From: JALORV01 sp035429805
GTDB taxonomy: Bacteria > Pseudomonadota > Gammaproteobacteria > Burkholderiales > Burkholderiaceae_F
Assembly: GCA_035429805.1 (NCBI GenBank)
Contig: DAOMFL010000009.1
Span: 1-64,000 of the forward strand
DNA: 64,000 nt
Direction: 5' to 3'
The notes under the pieces were generated by a model. It was not told where the DNA came from and made no database searches. It saw only the letters and a list, made by a program, of their open reading frames with translations. The position numbers were made by a program, and so were the translations under genes. Positions 40,648 through 49,469 of the stretch are shown here, piece after piece. Positions within the stretch are counted from its first letter, which is position 1. Every line of letters starts with the position of its first letter.

Positions 40648-43444
40648 CGACCGTCCCTCCCGCGCGTTCCACCTTGTTGTAGCGCGCCGGACGCAGCTTG
40701 CCGAGCGCCGCAATGCTGTCGCGCACCGACTTGTCATAGATGCCGTCCGCCGTCCGTCGTGCGTTGATCTCGTGCACTTCTATCGCCTTCTCCTCGAACG
40801 GGTAGGCTTGCTCCTCGAGCATCACGTTGTACTGCTCGAGCTCATCCTTCTTCAGCCCCTTGGGCCGCTGCGAGTTCATCAGCGCCGCGCCGAAATCGCG
40901 ATACAGCTCGGCTGTCTGGAACGTCGCCGCCGTCGACACTTCGGCGATGCCGTAGTCGGCTGCGGCGGCGTAGGCCTTCAGCGCCAGCTCCAGCTTGTCC
41001 TTCTTGAGCTTCAGCTGGCGCTTGAGCGGCTCGACCAGCGCGACCTTGCGGTAGTCGTCGACGATCGGCCGCGCGAGCGCGAGCGTGGCCATGCCGCCCA
41101 GCGTGCGGGTGCGGTCGGTGCGCGCTGGTCCCGCCGTCAGATCGCCGCGCTGCACCTCTTTCATCAGTGCCAGTTCGCGCGCCGGGTTGCCCTGTTCGCG
41201 CGCGATCTTCGCCAGCCGCCAGCGGGCTTCCAGCGCGGGTTCGAGCGGCTCCGGGTACTGCTTGAGATAGCGCTCGTAGGCGCGGGCCGCAGGTTCGCGG
41301 GCACCGGCCTTCTCGTACATCTCGGCCGCCTGCCATAGTCCGACGCGCGCGAGCTTCGGGTCCTTGTTGGCGGCGGCGAGCTTCTCGTACTCGCCGGCAG
41401 CCTGCGCCCAGCTGCCTTTCTCGGTGTAGGCCAGCGCGAGCTTGGCCGATACGTCGTCCTGCAGCGGACTCTTCGGATAGCGGGTACGGAAGTCCTCCAG
41501 CGTGCGCGCCGCGCTGTCCCAGTCGCCCGCCGCCAGCATTGTCGCCGCCGCGTCGTACTGCGCATTCGCACGCACCGGCGACTGCGGCGCGACGCTCGCC
41601 ACGCGGTTGAAATGACCGATCGCTTCGGCGAGCTGGCCCTGCGCACGCGCCGCTTCACCCTGCTTGTAGACCGAGGCGGCGAGCCGCTCGGTCAGCGCCG
41701 CGCGCGACGGATCCTTGTCAGGAGTCAGCGCCAGCACTTCACCATAGGCACGCTCGGCGTCGGCGAAGTCGCCCTTCTCGAACGACGTGTGGGCGACGAC
41801 CGTCCACGCGACACGGCGCTGCGCCGCCGGCGCCGGCGGCTGCAGTTCAAGCACCTGGCGCGCCACCGCGGCAGCGCGCGGCGCATCGTTCAGCGCATAG
41901 AGTTTCTCGGCCGCGTTCGTCAGCACTGACGACGCACGCGCGTCCTGCGGGAAAGCCTGCGCGAAGCGCAGCGAGCTTTCGACCGCGGTCATTTGCACCG
42001 CCTGCGCCTCGGCCGCGGCAACGCGCTTTTCCTGCTGCGCGTAGGCGAGCAGGGCCGCGTAGCCGGCGTCGGCGCTCTTCGCGTGCGCCGGATAGCCGTA
42101 GGCCGATTTCTCGTATTCGACCGCCGCCTCGGCGTAGCGCGCGTCCTCATACAGCAGTTCGGCCAGCAGGAAATTGTTCTGCGCCGCCTGCGGGTCCTGC
42201 GGGAACGACGTCAGGTACAGGCGGTACCAGCGCACCGCTTCCTGGTAGTCCTCGGTCTTCTTCGTCTTCTGCGCGCTGGCGTGGTAGGTGCGCGCCAGCT
42301 CTTCAAGGTGCGTCTTCACCAGCGGCTCGGCATTGCGCGCCCAGCCTTCCGGGTTGCTGCGCTGGTAATCACTGCCGACGCCGTACTGCGTCACGTACTG
42401 CTTCTTGGCTTCCAGCGCGAGCGTGGCAAAGCCGTTGGCCGCGTAGATGTCGATGACGCGCGCCTGCAGCACCGGGGCTTCCGGATGCGACGGCGAGCGC
42501 TGCGCGAACGCGCTGAAGGTGTCGGCCGCGTCCTTGACGCGGTCCTGCCTGATGTAGAGCTCGCCCAGCTGCTGGTAGACGCGGAATTCGTACTCGCGCC
42601 GCACCTCGGAGTTGATGTAGGGCGGAATCGACGCCGGGCCCTGCAGGTTGGCGAGCGAGATGCTGGTGACGCGGAAGGTGTCCTCGACGAGTTCGCGGTC
42701 GGCGCGCGTGAGCCCCGGCAGCTTCTCGAGATCGCTTTCACTGCCGCGACCCGCAAGCTTCAGGTCCAGCACGCCGAAGAACGATTGCAGGCCATCTTCC
42801 AGCCGGCCCTGCTTGAACAGGGCCCAGCCGTGCATGTAGAGCGACCGCTCGTAGTACGGCGAGCCCTTGTCGCCGCGCATCGTCACCAGGTAGGCGACCT
42901 CGGCCTTCGGGTATTCGCGCAGCGCGAACAGCAGCTCGCCGCGCCGGAACTGCGCCTCGTCGCGGTAGCGCGTGGTCGGGTAGAGCAGGACCAGCTTGTC
43001 GAGCGTGGCGAGCGAGGTCTCCAGGTCGCCGGAGAGCTCGTAGGCGCGCGCGAGCTGGTAGAGCACGCGGTCGTTGCCCGAGTCGTTCGGATAGGCCTTG
43101 AGGAACGCCTGGTAGCGGGTGATGGCTTCCTTGTAGTCGGCGGCACCGGTCGCCTCGCCGTTCGCCGAACGCGTGTCGACCTGATCCATCTGCAGGTCGC
43201 CCAGCCGCCGCAGCGCCTCCTGCTTGTGCGGTTCGCGCGGCGCGGCGGCCAGGAAATCGCGATAGGCGCGCTCCGCATCCTCTTCGCTCGCCGTCACGCC
43301 GGCGTCGGGCTTGATCGGGTACTGGCGTGACGATAGCGTCTTGAGCGTCGGCGGCTCCGGACTCTGCGACCGCTTCCACGGACTCGAGCACGCCGCGAGC
43401 AGCACAGCAGCGAGGGCGACAGTGAGCCTAGTTGCTCGTCGCAC
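40634..43444 (-). CDS. Large TPR lipoprotein (937 residues)
   Basis: A lipoprotein (RLTVALAAVLLAAC) composed almost wholly of tetratricopeptide repeats from about residue 50 to 900. Examples: AERAYRDFLAAAPREPHKQE, ALRRLGDLQMDQ, RYQAFLKAYPNDSGNDRVLY, AEVAYLVTMRG, AEYEKSAYGYPAHAKSADAG and TLEDFRTRYPKSPLQDDVSA. The C-terminal 100 residues add long charged helices. The GTG start at 43444 is chosen because AGGAAGG lies 5 bp before it and the preceding gene ends 17 bp inside; a frame to 43495 has no signal peptide at its start. By size and architecture it recalls the Myxococcus scaffold GltD/AgmU or GltI. Predicted role: periplasmic bridging of the motor and outer membrane. Confidence 0.87.
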   Translation of the reverse strand: MRRATRLTVALAAVLLAACSSPWKRSQSPEPPTLKTLSSRQYPIKPDAGVTASEEDAERAYRDFLAAAPREPHKQEALRRLGDLQMDQVDTRSANGEATGAADYKEAITRYQAFLKAYPNDSGNDRVLYQLARAYELSGDLETSLATLDKLVLLYPTTRYRDEAQFRRGELLFALREYPKAEVAYLVTMRGDKGSPYYERSLYMHGWALFKQGRLEDGLQSFFGVLDLKLAGRGSESDLEKLPGLTRADRELVEDTFRVTSISLANLQGPASIPPYINSEVRREYEFRVYQQLGELYIRQDRVKDAADTFSAFAQRSPSHPEAPVLQARVIDIYAANGFATLALEAKKQYVTQYGVGSDYQRSNPEGWARNAEPLVKTHLEELARTYHASAQKTKKTEDYQEAVRWYRLYLTSFPQDPQAAQNNFLLAELLYEDARYAEAAVEYEKSAYGYPAHAKSADAGYAALLAYAQQEKRVAAAEAQAVQMTAVESSLRFAQAFPQDARASSVLTNAAEKLYALNDAPRAAAVARQVLELQPPAPAAQRRVAWTVVAHTSFEKGDFADAERAYGEVLALTPDKDPSRAALTERLAASVYKQGEAARAQGQLAEAIGHFNRVASVAPQSPVRANAQYDAAATMLAAGDWDSAARTLEDFRTRYPKSPLQDDVSAKLALAYTEKGSWAQAAGEYEKLAAANKDPKLARVGLWQAAEMYEKAGAREPAARAYERYLKQYPEPLEPALEARWRLAKIAREQGNPARELALMKEVQRGDLTAGPARTDRTRTLGGMATLALARPIVDDYRKVALVEPLKRQLKLKKDKLELALKAYAAAADYGIAEVSTAATFQTAELYRDFGAALMNSQRPKGLKKDELEQYNVMLEEQAYPFEEKAIEVHEINARRTADGIYDKSVRDSIAALGKLRPARYNKVERAGGTVDAIR

Positions 43445-45428
43445 GGCTGCCTTCCTTCGTCGACGCGGCGCGGTCGACAATCTGCGCGACGGCAAAGCGC
43501 GCCTGCGTGCCGTACTCCGCGAGCCGCTCCTTCTGGCGCGACAGTTCCGCTACCGCGAGCTCCTGCACTGCGACCTGCTGTTCCTGCGTGAGCGCGGCCA
43601 CGCGCGGCACCATCGCATCGACGCGCGCCGCCAGTGCGTCGATGCGTCCGGCAAACGCGTCGAGCCGCGCCGGCTCGTCGCGCTGTGCCGCAGCCAGTGC
43701 GGCGTCGAGGCGTTGTGCCTGGGCCAGATTGAGCTGCAGCTCCTGCATGCCTTTCTTCGCGTTCCACAGGCGCGCAGCGAACTGGTCGCTCTGCTGCCAG
43801 AGCATCGCGCCGGCCACGCGCCGATAGCGCTCCTTCGCCGGCGCCAGTTCGGGGTCGTTGCCCGCCCGCTCAAGCACCTCGTGCACACGATCCAGCCGGA
43901 CCTGCAGTTCGCGCTCGCGCGGCGTGGCAAAGGCGGCCACATCGACGTCGCGCTCGACGCGCTCCAGCTCGGCCTGCAGCGCCGCGGCCTGCTGCTCGAA
44001 GCCCGCCAAGTTCAGCGCCTGCTCGCGATCGCGCACCTGTGGCAAGCGTTCGGCGTAGCCCTGGCGGCGGTTGGCCAGCATGTCGCGCAGCACGCCGAGA
44101 CTCTCCTGCCACTGCTGCAGGTTGCGCGACAGATGCAGCAGGTCGCGGTAGTTCTTGAAGGCCTCCTGGAACGGGTGCGTCGCCATCAGGTGCGCAAGGT
44201 GGGCGCCCAGTGGCAGTCCCTGCACCTCGGGCAGTTCGGCAATGTTCCAGAACCAGCCCATCTCTTCGCCCGGGTTGCTGGCGATCAGCCCTTCGAGCAG
44301 CTGGCCGCTGCGGATCGCGACAATCGACGTATCGAGATTGCGGCCTTCCTGATCGAACGCGCCAATCGCGTCCTGGTAGAGCTCGAGCGCCTGCGCATTG
44401 GCACCGAGGTCGGCGAGCGCATACGGAACCGCGAGCTTGGCCTCCAGCACGGCACCATCGTTCGGACTGCGGCCGGCCAGCTCGCTCCAGGGCACCAGGG
44501 CGGACTTCATCTGTCCCTGAGCAGCGGAGGCCCAGCCGAAACCGAGCAGCGCGTTGTTCGAATACATGCCCGCGAGCCGCACGCGTTCCAGGTACAGGCG
44601 CGCCTGCTCGCCGCGGCCTTCCTGAAGCGAGGCGAATCCGAGCGCCACATTCGCCTTGTCACGCAGGCTGCGGTACTCCTCGCTCGTGGCCGGCATCTTG
44701 CCGATCGTGTCGAGCTGCGTGATGCCGCGCGCTGCATCGCCGCTCTTGATCAGCGCCACGCCGAGGTTGTAGCGCGCGTAGCTGCTGGGATTCGGGCCCT
44801 TGGCAAGCGTATCCAGCACGCGGCTTGCATCGGCGTAGTTGCCGCGCGCCATCAGAACATTGGCCTGCAGCAGCGCGCGGTCTTCCTCGAGCGCGCCCGG
44901 CAGCGGCTTCTCGATGCGGCCGAGCGCGTCCTGGGCTTCGACATACAGGCCGCGCTGGTAGCGGATCTTGGCCAGGTAGAACCAGGCACGGTCGCGCACC
45001 GGCTGCGGCGCGCCCTTCTGGATCAGCGTGGCGAAGATCTCGCCCGCCTCACGATGCAGTCCGTAGGAAAGGAAGAGCCCGCCGCGCAGGATCTCGGCTT
45101 CGTCGTCGTGCGGCGCCATGCGGCCGAGCTGCTGCGACACCATGAGGCGCGTGACCGATGTGAAGTAGCGCCCCTGGAAGAAGTAGAACAGGCTGTCGCC
45201 GTAGTGCGGCGACTGCACACCCGTGGGCAGCGGCGGCCGGCTGTCACGCCACGGCCACCAGTTCGCCGAGCCGAGCCAGTCCATCCAGTTCGTCGTAGTG
45301 CTGGCCCCGGCGAAATCGGGCGCAGGCGCCGGCTGCGCGTGCACGGCCGTCGCCAGCGCCAGCGCCGCCAGGTTCGCGGCAATCCGCGACCAGCGTCCGA
45401 CCTGCAGTCTCACGCGTTGCCCGCCCAT
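43428..45428 (-). CDS. Secreted TPR protein with C-terminal coiled coils
   Basis: A 666-residue protein with a signal peptide (ANLAALALATAVHAQP near residues 18-33). A short Trp-rich segment (WMDWLGSANWWPWRDSRPP) opens the mature chain. Eight to ten TPR-like units follow through residue ~380 (e.g. AEILRGGLFLSYGLHREAGE, AWFYLAKIRYQRGLYVEAQ, RYNLGVALIKSGDAARGITQ). From ~420 to the end a helical coiled-coil tail dominates (LNLAGFEQQAAALQAELERV, LAALTQEQQVAVQ-type heptads). Probably a periplasmic scaffold partner of the two other TPR proteins, with which its gene overlaps. Confidence 0.85.
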   Translation of the reverse strand: MGGQRVRLQVGRWSRIAANLAALALATAVHAQPAPAPDFAGASTTTNWMDWLGSANWWPWRDSRPPLPTGVQSPHYGDSLFYFFQGRYFTSVTRLMVSQQLGRMAPHDDEAEILRGGLFLSYGLHREAGEIFATLIQKGAPQPVRDRAWFYLAKIRYQRGLYVEAQDALGRIEKPLPGALEEDRALLQANVLMARGNYADASRVLDTLAKGPNPSSYARYNLGVALIKSGDAARGITQLDTIGKMPATSEEYRSLRDKANVALGFASLQEGRGEQARLYLERVRLAGMYSNNALLGFGWASAAQGQMKSALVPWSELAGRSPNDGAVLEAKLAVPYALADLGANAQALELYQDAIGAFDQEGRNLDTSIVAIRSGQLLEGLIASNPGEEMGWFWNIAELPEVQGLPLGAHLAHLMATHPFQEAFKNYRDLLHLSRNLQQWQESLGVLRDMLANRRQGYAERLPQVRDREQALNLAGFEQQAAALQAELERVERDVDVAAFATPRERELQVRLDRVHEVLERAGNDPELAPAKERYRRVAGAMLWQQSDQFAARLWNAKKGMQELQLNLAQAQRLDAALAAAQRDEPARLDAFAGRIDALAARVDAMVPRVAALTQEQQVAVQELAVAELSRQKERLAEYGTQARFAVAQIVDRAASTKEGSRATSN

Positions 45429-45435
45429 GCGACCG

Positions 45436-46053
45436 TCACTGCCAGACTTTGACCTCGAATTCCGGCTGCAGCTTGCCGGTGGAGTCCTTGATCTGGAGCT
45501 CGATGTACTTGGGCTCCGTGCCCTTCTCGATCTTCAGCGTGGCGCCGCGCTTGTAGTCGCGGCTGTGCGGACCCTTGCCCGTGAAGAACGCCACGAGCTC
45601 GTGCGTGCCGGCGCGCAGGTTGCCGAGGTAGAGCCGCTGCACGCCGCCGCGGTGCAGCGCCTGCACTTCGGCCGGCGTGTACATGTAGGCGGCAACTTCC
45701 TTGTCGTCAAGCTTCAGCCACACGGAGTCGAGCGAGAACATTTTGCCGACGTCCATCGACAAGAAGACGGCGACCTGCGTGCTGGCCGGAAACAGCAGTT
45801 CCTCCTCCAGCACCATGAGGTCGCGATTGAGCCGGATCACATCCGCCTTGGCGTCCTGGATGCGATCGTCGAGACTCGCGGACGATGAAGCCGGAGCGGC
45901 CGGCACCGCAGAGGACGCCGGCGCTGTTGCTGCCGGCGCGACAGTCGCAGGGGCTGCAGGCGCCGCGGGCGGCGGCGTTGACTGCGCCGAAGCCACCGAC
46001 GACAGCAGTGCAATCGACTGCAGCGCGATGATCAGCAGGCGGCGTTTCGACAT
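45436..46053 (-). CDS. Secreted Ala/Pro-rich protein with a beta-rich C-terminal domain
   Basis: A 205-residue protein with a signal peptide (MSKRRLLIIALQSIALLSSV, cut after ASA). A very Ala/Pro-rich linker (residues ~25-58), a short helix (LDDRIQDAKADVIRLNRDLM) and a beta-rich C-terminal half follow (QVAVFLSMDVGKMFSLDSVW, LYLGNLRAGTHELVAFFTGK). The latter resembles an Ig-like/carbohydrate-binding sandwich. No named family. It lies between the coiled-coil TPR gene (7 bp) and the DUF3570 gene (15 bp) in the same operon, so it is probably an accessory periplasmic part. Confidence 0.7.
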   Translation of the reverse strand: MSKRRLLIIALQSIALLSSVASAQSTPPPAAPAAPATVAPAATAPASSAVPAAPASSSASLDDRIQDAKADVIRLNRDLMVLEEELLFPASTQVAVFLSMDVGKMFSLDSVWLKLDDKEVAAYMYTPAEVQALHRGGVQRLYLGNLRAGTHELVAFFTGKGPHSRDYKRGATLKIEKGTEPKYIELQIKDSTGKLQPEFEVKVWQ

Positions 46054-46068
46054 GCTGCTGTCCTTTGT

Positions 46069-47262
46069 TTAGAAGAGAACGGTCACGAAGACCTGTGCCA
46101 CGGTCGCCGTGTACGAATACAGGCTGCCGGTGCGAACGTCGGTGAATTCGCTGAAGTTCGAATTCCAGTATTCGAGGGCGCCGTTCAGGAAGACCTCGTA
46201 CTTGCCCGGCACGCCGGTCAGCGCGTAGGTCACCTTGCCGCCGAGCGCCCACGAACTGAACGGGCTCAGCTGCCGATTGCGCGTCACATACTGCGTTTCG
46301 GTGGTCGCGTTGTTGGAGAAGTAGAGCGCACCGCCCTGCGTGTAGTAGCGCGCGTAGGCGTCGACCAGCCACTTCTCGCCGATGCGATGCGCGGCGCCGA
46401 CACCGAAGTTCTGCGCCTGGATGTCCCACGTGTCCCAGAAATAGCGGTACTCGGCGCGAACGGACCAGGACGGGGCGACCTCGCCGACCACGCGGACCTG
46501 CATCGTTCGGCTGGTGCGCGTGCCCGGCAGCCGCTCCGGGACCGCGGCCGAGAAGACCAGCGCCATTCTGTAGGGGCTGGCGAGGAAGCCGCTGTCCGAC
46601 ACCACTTCGAAGTTCGCGTTCGCGAGCCAGCGCGGCGACAGGATCTGCGTCACTCCGAGCCGGTAGCGCCAGTGCTTGGCGTGATCGAAGAAGCCCTCGC
46701 CTTTCTTGCCGACATCGTCGGACCCGTAGGTGTATCCGAGCCCAACCGTCGTCATGCCCGAGAAGGTATCGGTCGAGACATCGACGTTGAACGCATTGGC
46801 GATGTAGTCGGGCTCGGTGCTGCGTGACGCCGCGAACGTGAGCACCGAGTCGCGCACGACGTAGTCGACGCCGAAGCCGAATTCGTTGCGCGTCTCGCGG
46901 TACGGGCTGGCGGTGGTGACGACATCGATCGACGCATTGCTGACGATGTCGGCGTAGTAGGTCGCGAGCAGGGAGAACTTGTCGGAGATGTTCTTGCGCA
47001 CCAGCAGCGCCGGGCCCCAAGCATCGACGCCGCCGCCGCTGAAGCTGTGCAGCATCAGGTCGGCACGGTTCTCCGGCAGGTCGGCCGCACCGGCGTCGCC
47101 CGTCGCGAGCAGCCCGCCAAGCGCGCCGAGCAGCTGCGCGCACGACAGGAACGCCAGGCCGCGCATGTCCCGGCGACGCTCGCCGAGCACGAGCAGCCGG
47201 CGCTGAGCCAGGCGCAGGCCGCGCCGCCAGCGATCAGCCCAGCAGGGCTCAGTTGCAGCCAC
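46069..47262 (-). CDS. DUF3570 outer-membrane protein
   Basis: A ~397-residue beta-barrel protein of the DUF3570 family. A hydrophobic signal (LLGALGGLLATGDAGAAD) is followed by alternating amphipathic strands ending in Phe (VFVTVLF), as expected for outer-membrane insertion. Family features: ENRADLMLHSFSGGGVDAWG, LLATYYADIVSNASIDVVTT and SPYRETRNEFG near the N-terminus. The start at GTG 47262 (MAATEPCWADRW) is preferred by analogy with family N-termini; ATG 47166 is also possible. It overlaps the end of the DUF4266 gene, and this DUF4266-DUF3570 pair with a thioredoxin and ApbE is a recurring set. Function unknown; a metal- or heme-related redox export role is a guess. Confidence 0.83.
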   Translation of the reverse strand: MAATEPCWADRWRRGLRLAQRRLLVLGERRRDMRGLAFLSCAQLLGALGGLLATGDAGAADLPENRADLMLHSFSGGGVDAWGPALLVRKNISDKFSLLATYYADIVSNASIDVVTTASPYRETRNEFGFGVDYVVRDSVLTFAASRSTEPDYIANAFNVDVSTDTFSGMTTVGLGYTYGSDDVGKKGEGFFDHAKHWRYRLGVTQILSPRWLANANFEVVSDSGFLASPYRMALVFSAAVPERLPGTRTSRTMQVRVVGEVAPSWSVRAEYRYFWDTWDIQAQNFGVGAAHRIGEKWLVDAYARYYTQGGALYFSNNATTETQYVTRNRQLSPFSSWALGGKVTYALTGVPGKYEVFLNGALEYWNSNFSEFTDVRTGSLYSYTATVAQVFVTVLF

Positions 47263-47500
47263 AGCCTCCCCCCTGGACACCGGTGCCGCCGCGCGCGCCC
47301 TCGCGCACGTCGTGCACGTGCTCGAGGTGCTTGGCCGACAGCGGGTCGCGCTGGAGCTTCATGATCGGGTCGGCCAGGCGCTCGCGTTCATACGGCTTGA
47401 CCCAGGGCTCCGGCATTGCGCACGCGGTGAGCGCGCAGGCGGCCGCGAGGCCGATCAGCGCGCCGCGCAGCAGCGATTGACGATTGCGATCAGGCTTCAT
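47249..47500 (-). CDS. DUF4266 lipoprotein
   Basis: An 83-residue lipoprotein. The signal ends in lipobox LTAC (LAAACALTACAMPEPWVKPY). The conserved middle, ERERLADPIMKLQRDPLSAK, is the DUF4266 signature. A Gly-rich C-terminus ends in GGGCGCN, whose CxC pair invites metal or thiol chemistry and is close to invariant in family members I remember. It overlaps the thioredoxin gene upstream (ATGA) and the DUF3570 gene downstream. Function unknown. Confidence 0.88.
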   Translation of the reverse strand: MKPDRNRQSLLRGALIGLAAACALTACAMPEPWVKPYERERLADPIMKLQRDPLSAKHLEHVHDVREGARGGTGVQGGGCGCN

Positions 47501-48012
47501 TCGCGCAGCAGCTCCCGGATCTGCTTGTCGTAGGTGTCCTCATAGCCGTCGCGGTAGCCGCGATGCACGTAGCGCACGCGTCCGTCGCGGTCGACCAGGA
47601 CCGTCGAAGGCATCGTGCCGAGGTCGTAAAGCCGGCTCACCTTCTTGTCAGTGTCGAGCAGCACCGGAAACTGCATGCCCAGCTGCCTGGCCAGGGACGC
47701 CGCCTTGTGCGGGTCTTCGTCGATGTTGACGGCCAGCACCGTGAATCCGGACTTGCGGTACTTCTCGTAGAGCTTCGCGAGGTGCGGCATCTCGACCCGG
47801 CACGGTCCGCACCAGGTGGCCCAGAAGTTGATCATCACGACGCGGCCGCGCTGCTCCTGCAGCCGCAGGTTCGGACCATCGAGGCTGGGGAGCGTGAAGT
47901 CGGGCGCGCCCGCGCTGGGCGTGATGGCTGCCGCGGCGACGCCGACGGCGATGGCCAGCGCGGCGGCCGCCGCGAATCGCAGCGAAAGAAAGGCTCGGAT
48001 AATGGAGAACAC
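47497..48012 (-). CDS. TlpA-like periplasmic thioredoxin
   Basis: A 171-residue periplasmic thiol-disulfide protein. An N-terminal helix (RFAAAAALAIAVGVAAAAIT) acts as anchor or signal. The thioredoxin fold begins at ~35 (APDFTLPSLDGPNLRLQEQR) with active site NFWATWCGPCRVEMPHLAKL, the central cis-Pro region (MPSTVLVDRDGRVRYVHRGY) and a C-terminal helix (YDKQIRELLRE). Such ResA/TlpA proteins reduce cytochrome c apoproteins or specific envelope thiols. In this operon with three heme proteins and the CxC-ending DUF4266 lipoprotein, a dedicated reductase or maturation role is likely. Confidence 0.92.
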   Translation of the reverse strand: MFSIIRAFLSLRFAAAAALAIAVGVAAAAITPSAGAPDFTLPSLDGPNLRLQEQRGRVVMINFWATWCGPCRVEMPHLAKLYEKYRKSGFTVLAVNIDEDPHKAASLARQLGMQFPVLLDTDKKVSRLYDLGTMPSTVLVDRDGRVRYVHRGYRDGYEDTYDKQIRELLRE

Positions 48013-48022
48013 GTCGACGTCC

Positions 48023-48685
48023 CTAGAAGAAGAAAGTCGCGCCGAGCGTCAGCTCGAGGTTCTGCGTCGACTTGCTCTGTCCGAGCAGGTCGAGCGAGTA
48101 CATGTGGTCGCGGAAATCGACCTGGATCGCGCCCCAGTCCTTGTAGAAGACGCGGTAGCCGAGGCCGAAGTTGAACGTCTGCGAACTCTGGCCGAGGAAC
48201 TTGGTGCTGCCGAGTCCGGCGATCAGGTACAGCGCGGAGGCCTTCGCGTACGAGCGGCCGAAGAAGACCTCGCCCGGCAGGATGTTGTAGCCGACGGAGA
48301 GGTTGTAGTAGTCGAGCGTTTCGGTCTTGTTCGGGAACACGCCGCCCGGCAGGATCTGCCGGTAGTTGTCATCGCTGACCTTGGTCGTGCCGTAGACGCC
48401 TTCGACGAAGAAGTCCTCGGTGATGTGGTAGCCGAGGCGCAGGCCGTACACGAAGCTGGCGCCGAAGTCCTCGCTCGAGTACGTGCCCAGATAGGCGCCG
48501 ACGATGATGTCGTTGCTCGGAATCTTCGGCACGCGGACATCGCGGCGCGGGACGGTGGGTTCGATCACCTGCTCGTTGGCGGGCGGGTTTGTCGCCGCCC
48601 CGGCGGGCGCGGTCTGCGCGAACGCGGAGGACGCGCCGGACGCCAGTCCGGCGGCGATTGAAAGCGCAAGTAGTCGTTGTCGCAT
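48023..48685 (-). CDS. Outer-membrane beta-barrel protein (OMP_myx_plus-like)
   Basis: A 220-residue outer-membrane protein. The signal peptide (LLALSIAAGLASGASSAFAQ) is followed by a linker and an eight-stranded-type barrel starting at IPSNDIIVGAYLGTYSSEDF. Strands alternate (YGLRLGYHITEDFFVEGVYG, YYNLSVGYNILPGE, GLGYRVFYKDWGAIQVDFRD) and the chain ends in FFF. A paired copy follows upstream (48702). Tandem barrels of this kind are known in Myxococcus Glt and related clusters. It is likely the outer-membrane end of the complex. Confidence 0.85.
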   Translation of the reverse strand: MRQRLLALSIAAGLASGASSAFAQTAPAGAATNPPANEQVIEPTVPRRDVRVPKIPSNDIIVGAYLGTYSSEDFGASFVYGLRLGYHITEDFFVEGVYGTTKVSDDNYRQILPGGVFPNKTETLDYYNLSVGYNILPGEVFFGRSYAKASALYLIAGLGSTKFLGQSSQTFNFGLGYRVFYKDWGAIQVDFRDHMYSLDLLGQSKSTQNLELTLGATFFF

Positions 48686-48701
48686 CGGTGGCTGCCGTTA
48701 T

Positions 48702-49469
48702 CTAGAAGAAGAACGCGATGCCGAGCGTCGCGGCGCGGTACTCGGTGCTGCTGTTGTCCGACGTGTAAGCGGTGTAGATCGTGTAGTCGACCTTCGCGAC
48801 GAAGCGCTCGGCGATGTACCAGCGCAGGCCGATCACCGCGTTGGCGAGGTTGGCCGAGGTGCTGACGGCATTGACGAGGCTCGCGTTGGGGATATTCGTG
48901 AAGCGTCCCAGGCCGATGCCGAAGAACGGCGACAGCCGCCGGTCGGACCACGGCTCCACGTTCACATTGACGTTCCAGAGTTCGGTGCCGGCGAAGGTGC
49001 CCTGCACCTGGCCGGCAGCCAGTTCAACACTGAGCGCGTCGGCGAACCGGTACGCGCTCCAGATCTTCAACATCGGCTCGCCGTCGAACATGCCCCAGGC
49101 CGCGCCGAGTTCGAGCCTGCGGCGCAGGTAATCGTCGAGCAGGACGTCGCGGAACGCCTTGGTCGTGCCCGCCTCGGTCAGCGTGGTCGCGAGCTGCGCG
49201 CGGCTCACCCAGCCCTCCTGGCCATTGGCCGCACGCACCTTGAACCAGTCGGTGTGGCGCAGCAGGATCTCGATCCACTCGTTGCGCTCGGCGACGAAGG
49301 TGACCGGGTAGCCGCGCCCGGGACCGGTGTGCAGTTCGATGTATGGATCGGTGACCTGCACCTTTTCCTGCGCTACAGCCGGTGCCATCGCCGCGCCCAG
49401 CAGCAGCGCGCAAGCCGCCACGCCCGCCAGCGCCCTTCGCCACCGTGTCTGCGCGCCGTCCGGAATCAT
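48702..49469 (-). CDS. Outer-membrane beta-barrel protein with N-terminal SH3 domain
   Basis: A 255-residue protein with a signal peptide (ALAGVAACALLLGAAMAPAV). A bacterial SH3 domain lies at ~37-92 (VTDPYIELHTGPGRGYPVTF, NEWIEILLRHTDWFKVRAAN, GWVSRAQL); such domains often contact peptidoglycan. A short helical linker precedes a barrel like that of the next gene (RRLELGAAWGMFDGEPMLKI, SPFFGIGLGRFTNIPNASLV, LRWYIAERFVAKVDYTIYTA) ending in FFF. It would couple the outer-membrane barrel to the cell wall. Its start overlaps the CX4CH lipoprotein gene's stop (ATGA). Confidence 0.87.
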   Translation of the reverse strand: MIPDGAQTRWRRALAGVAACALLLGAAMAPAVAQEKVQVTDPYIELHTGPGRGYPVTFVAERNEWIEILLRHTDWFKVRAANGQEGWVSRAQLATTLTEAGTTKAFRDVLLDDYLRRRLELGAAWGMFDGEPMLKIWSAYRFADALSVELAAGQVQGTFAGTELWNVNVNVEPWSDRRLSPFFGIGLGRFTNIPNASLVNAVSTSANLANAVIGLRWYIAERFVAKVDYTIYTAYTSDNSSTEYRAATLGIAFFF

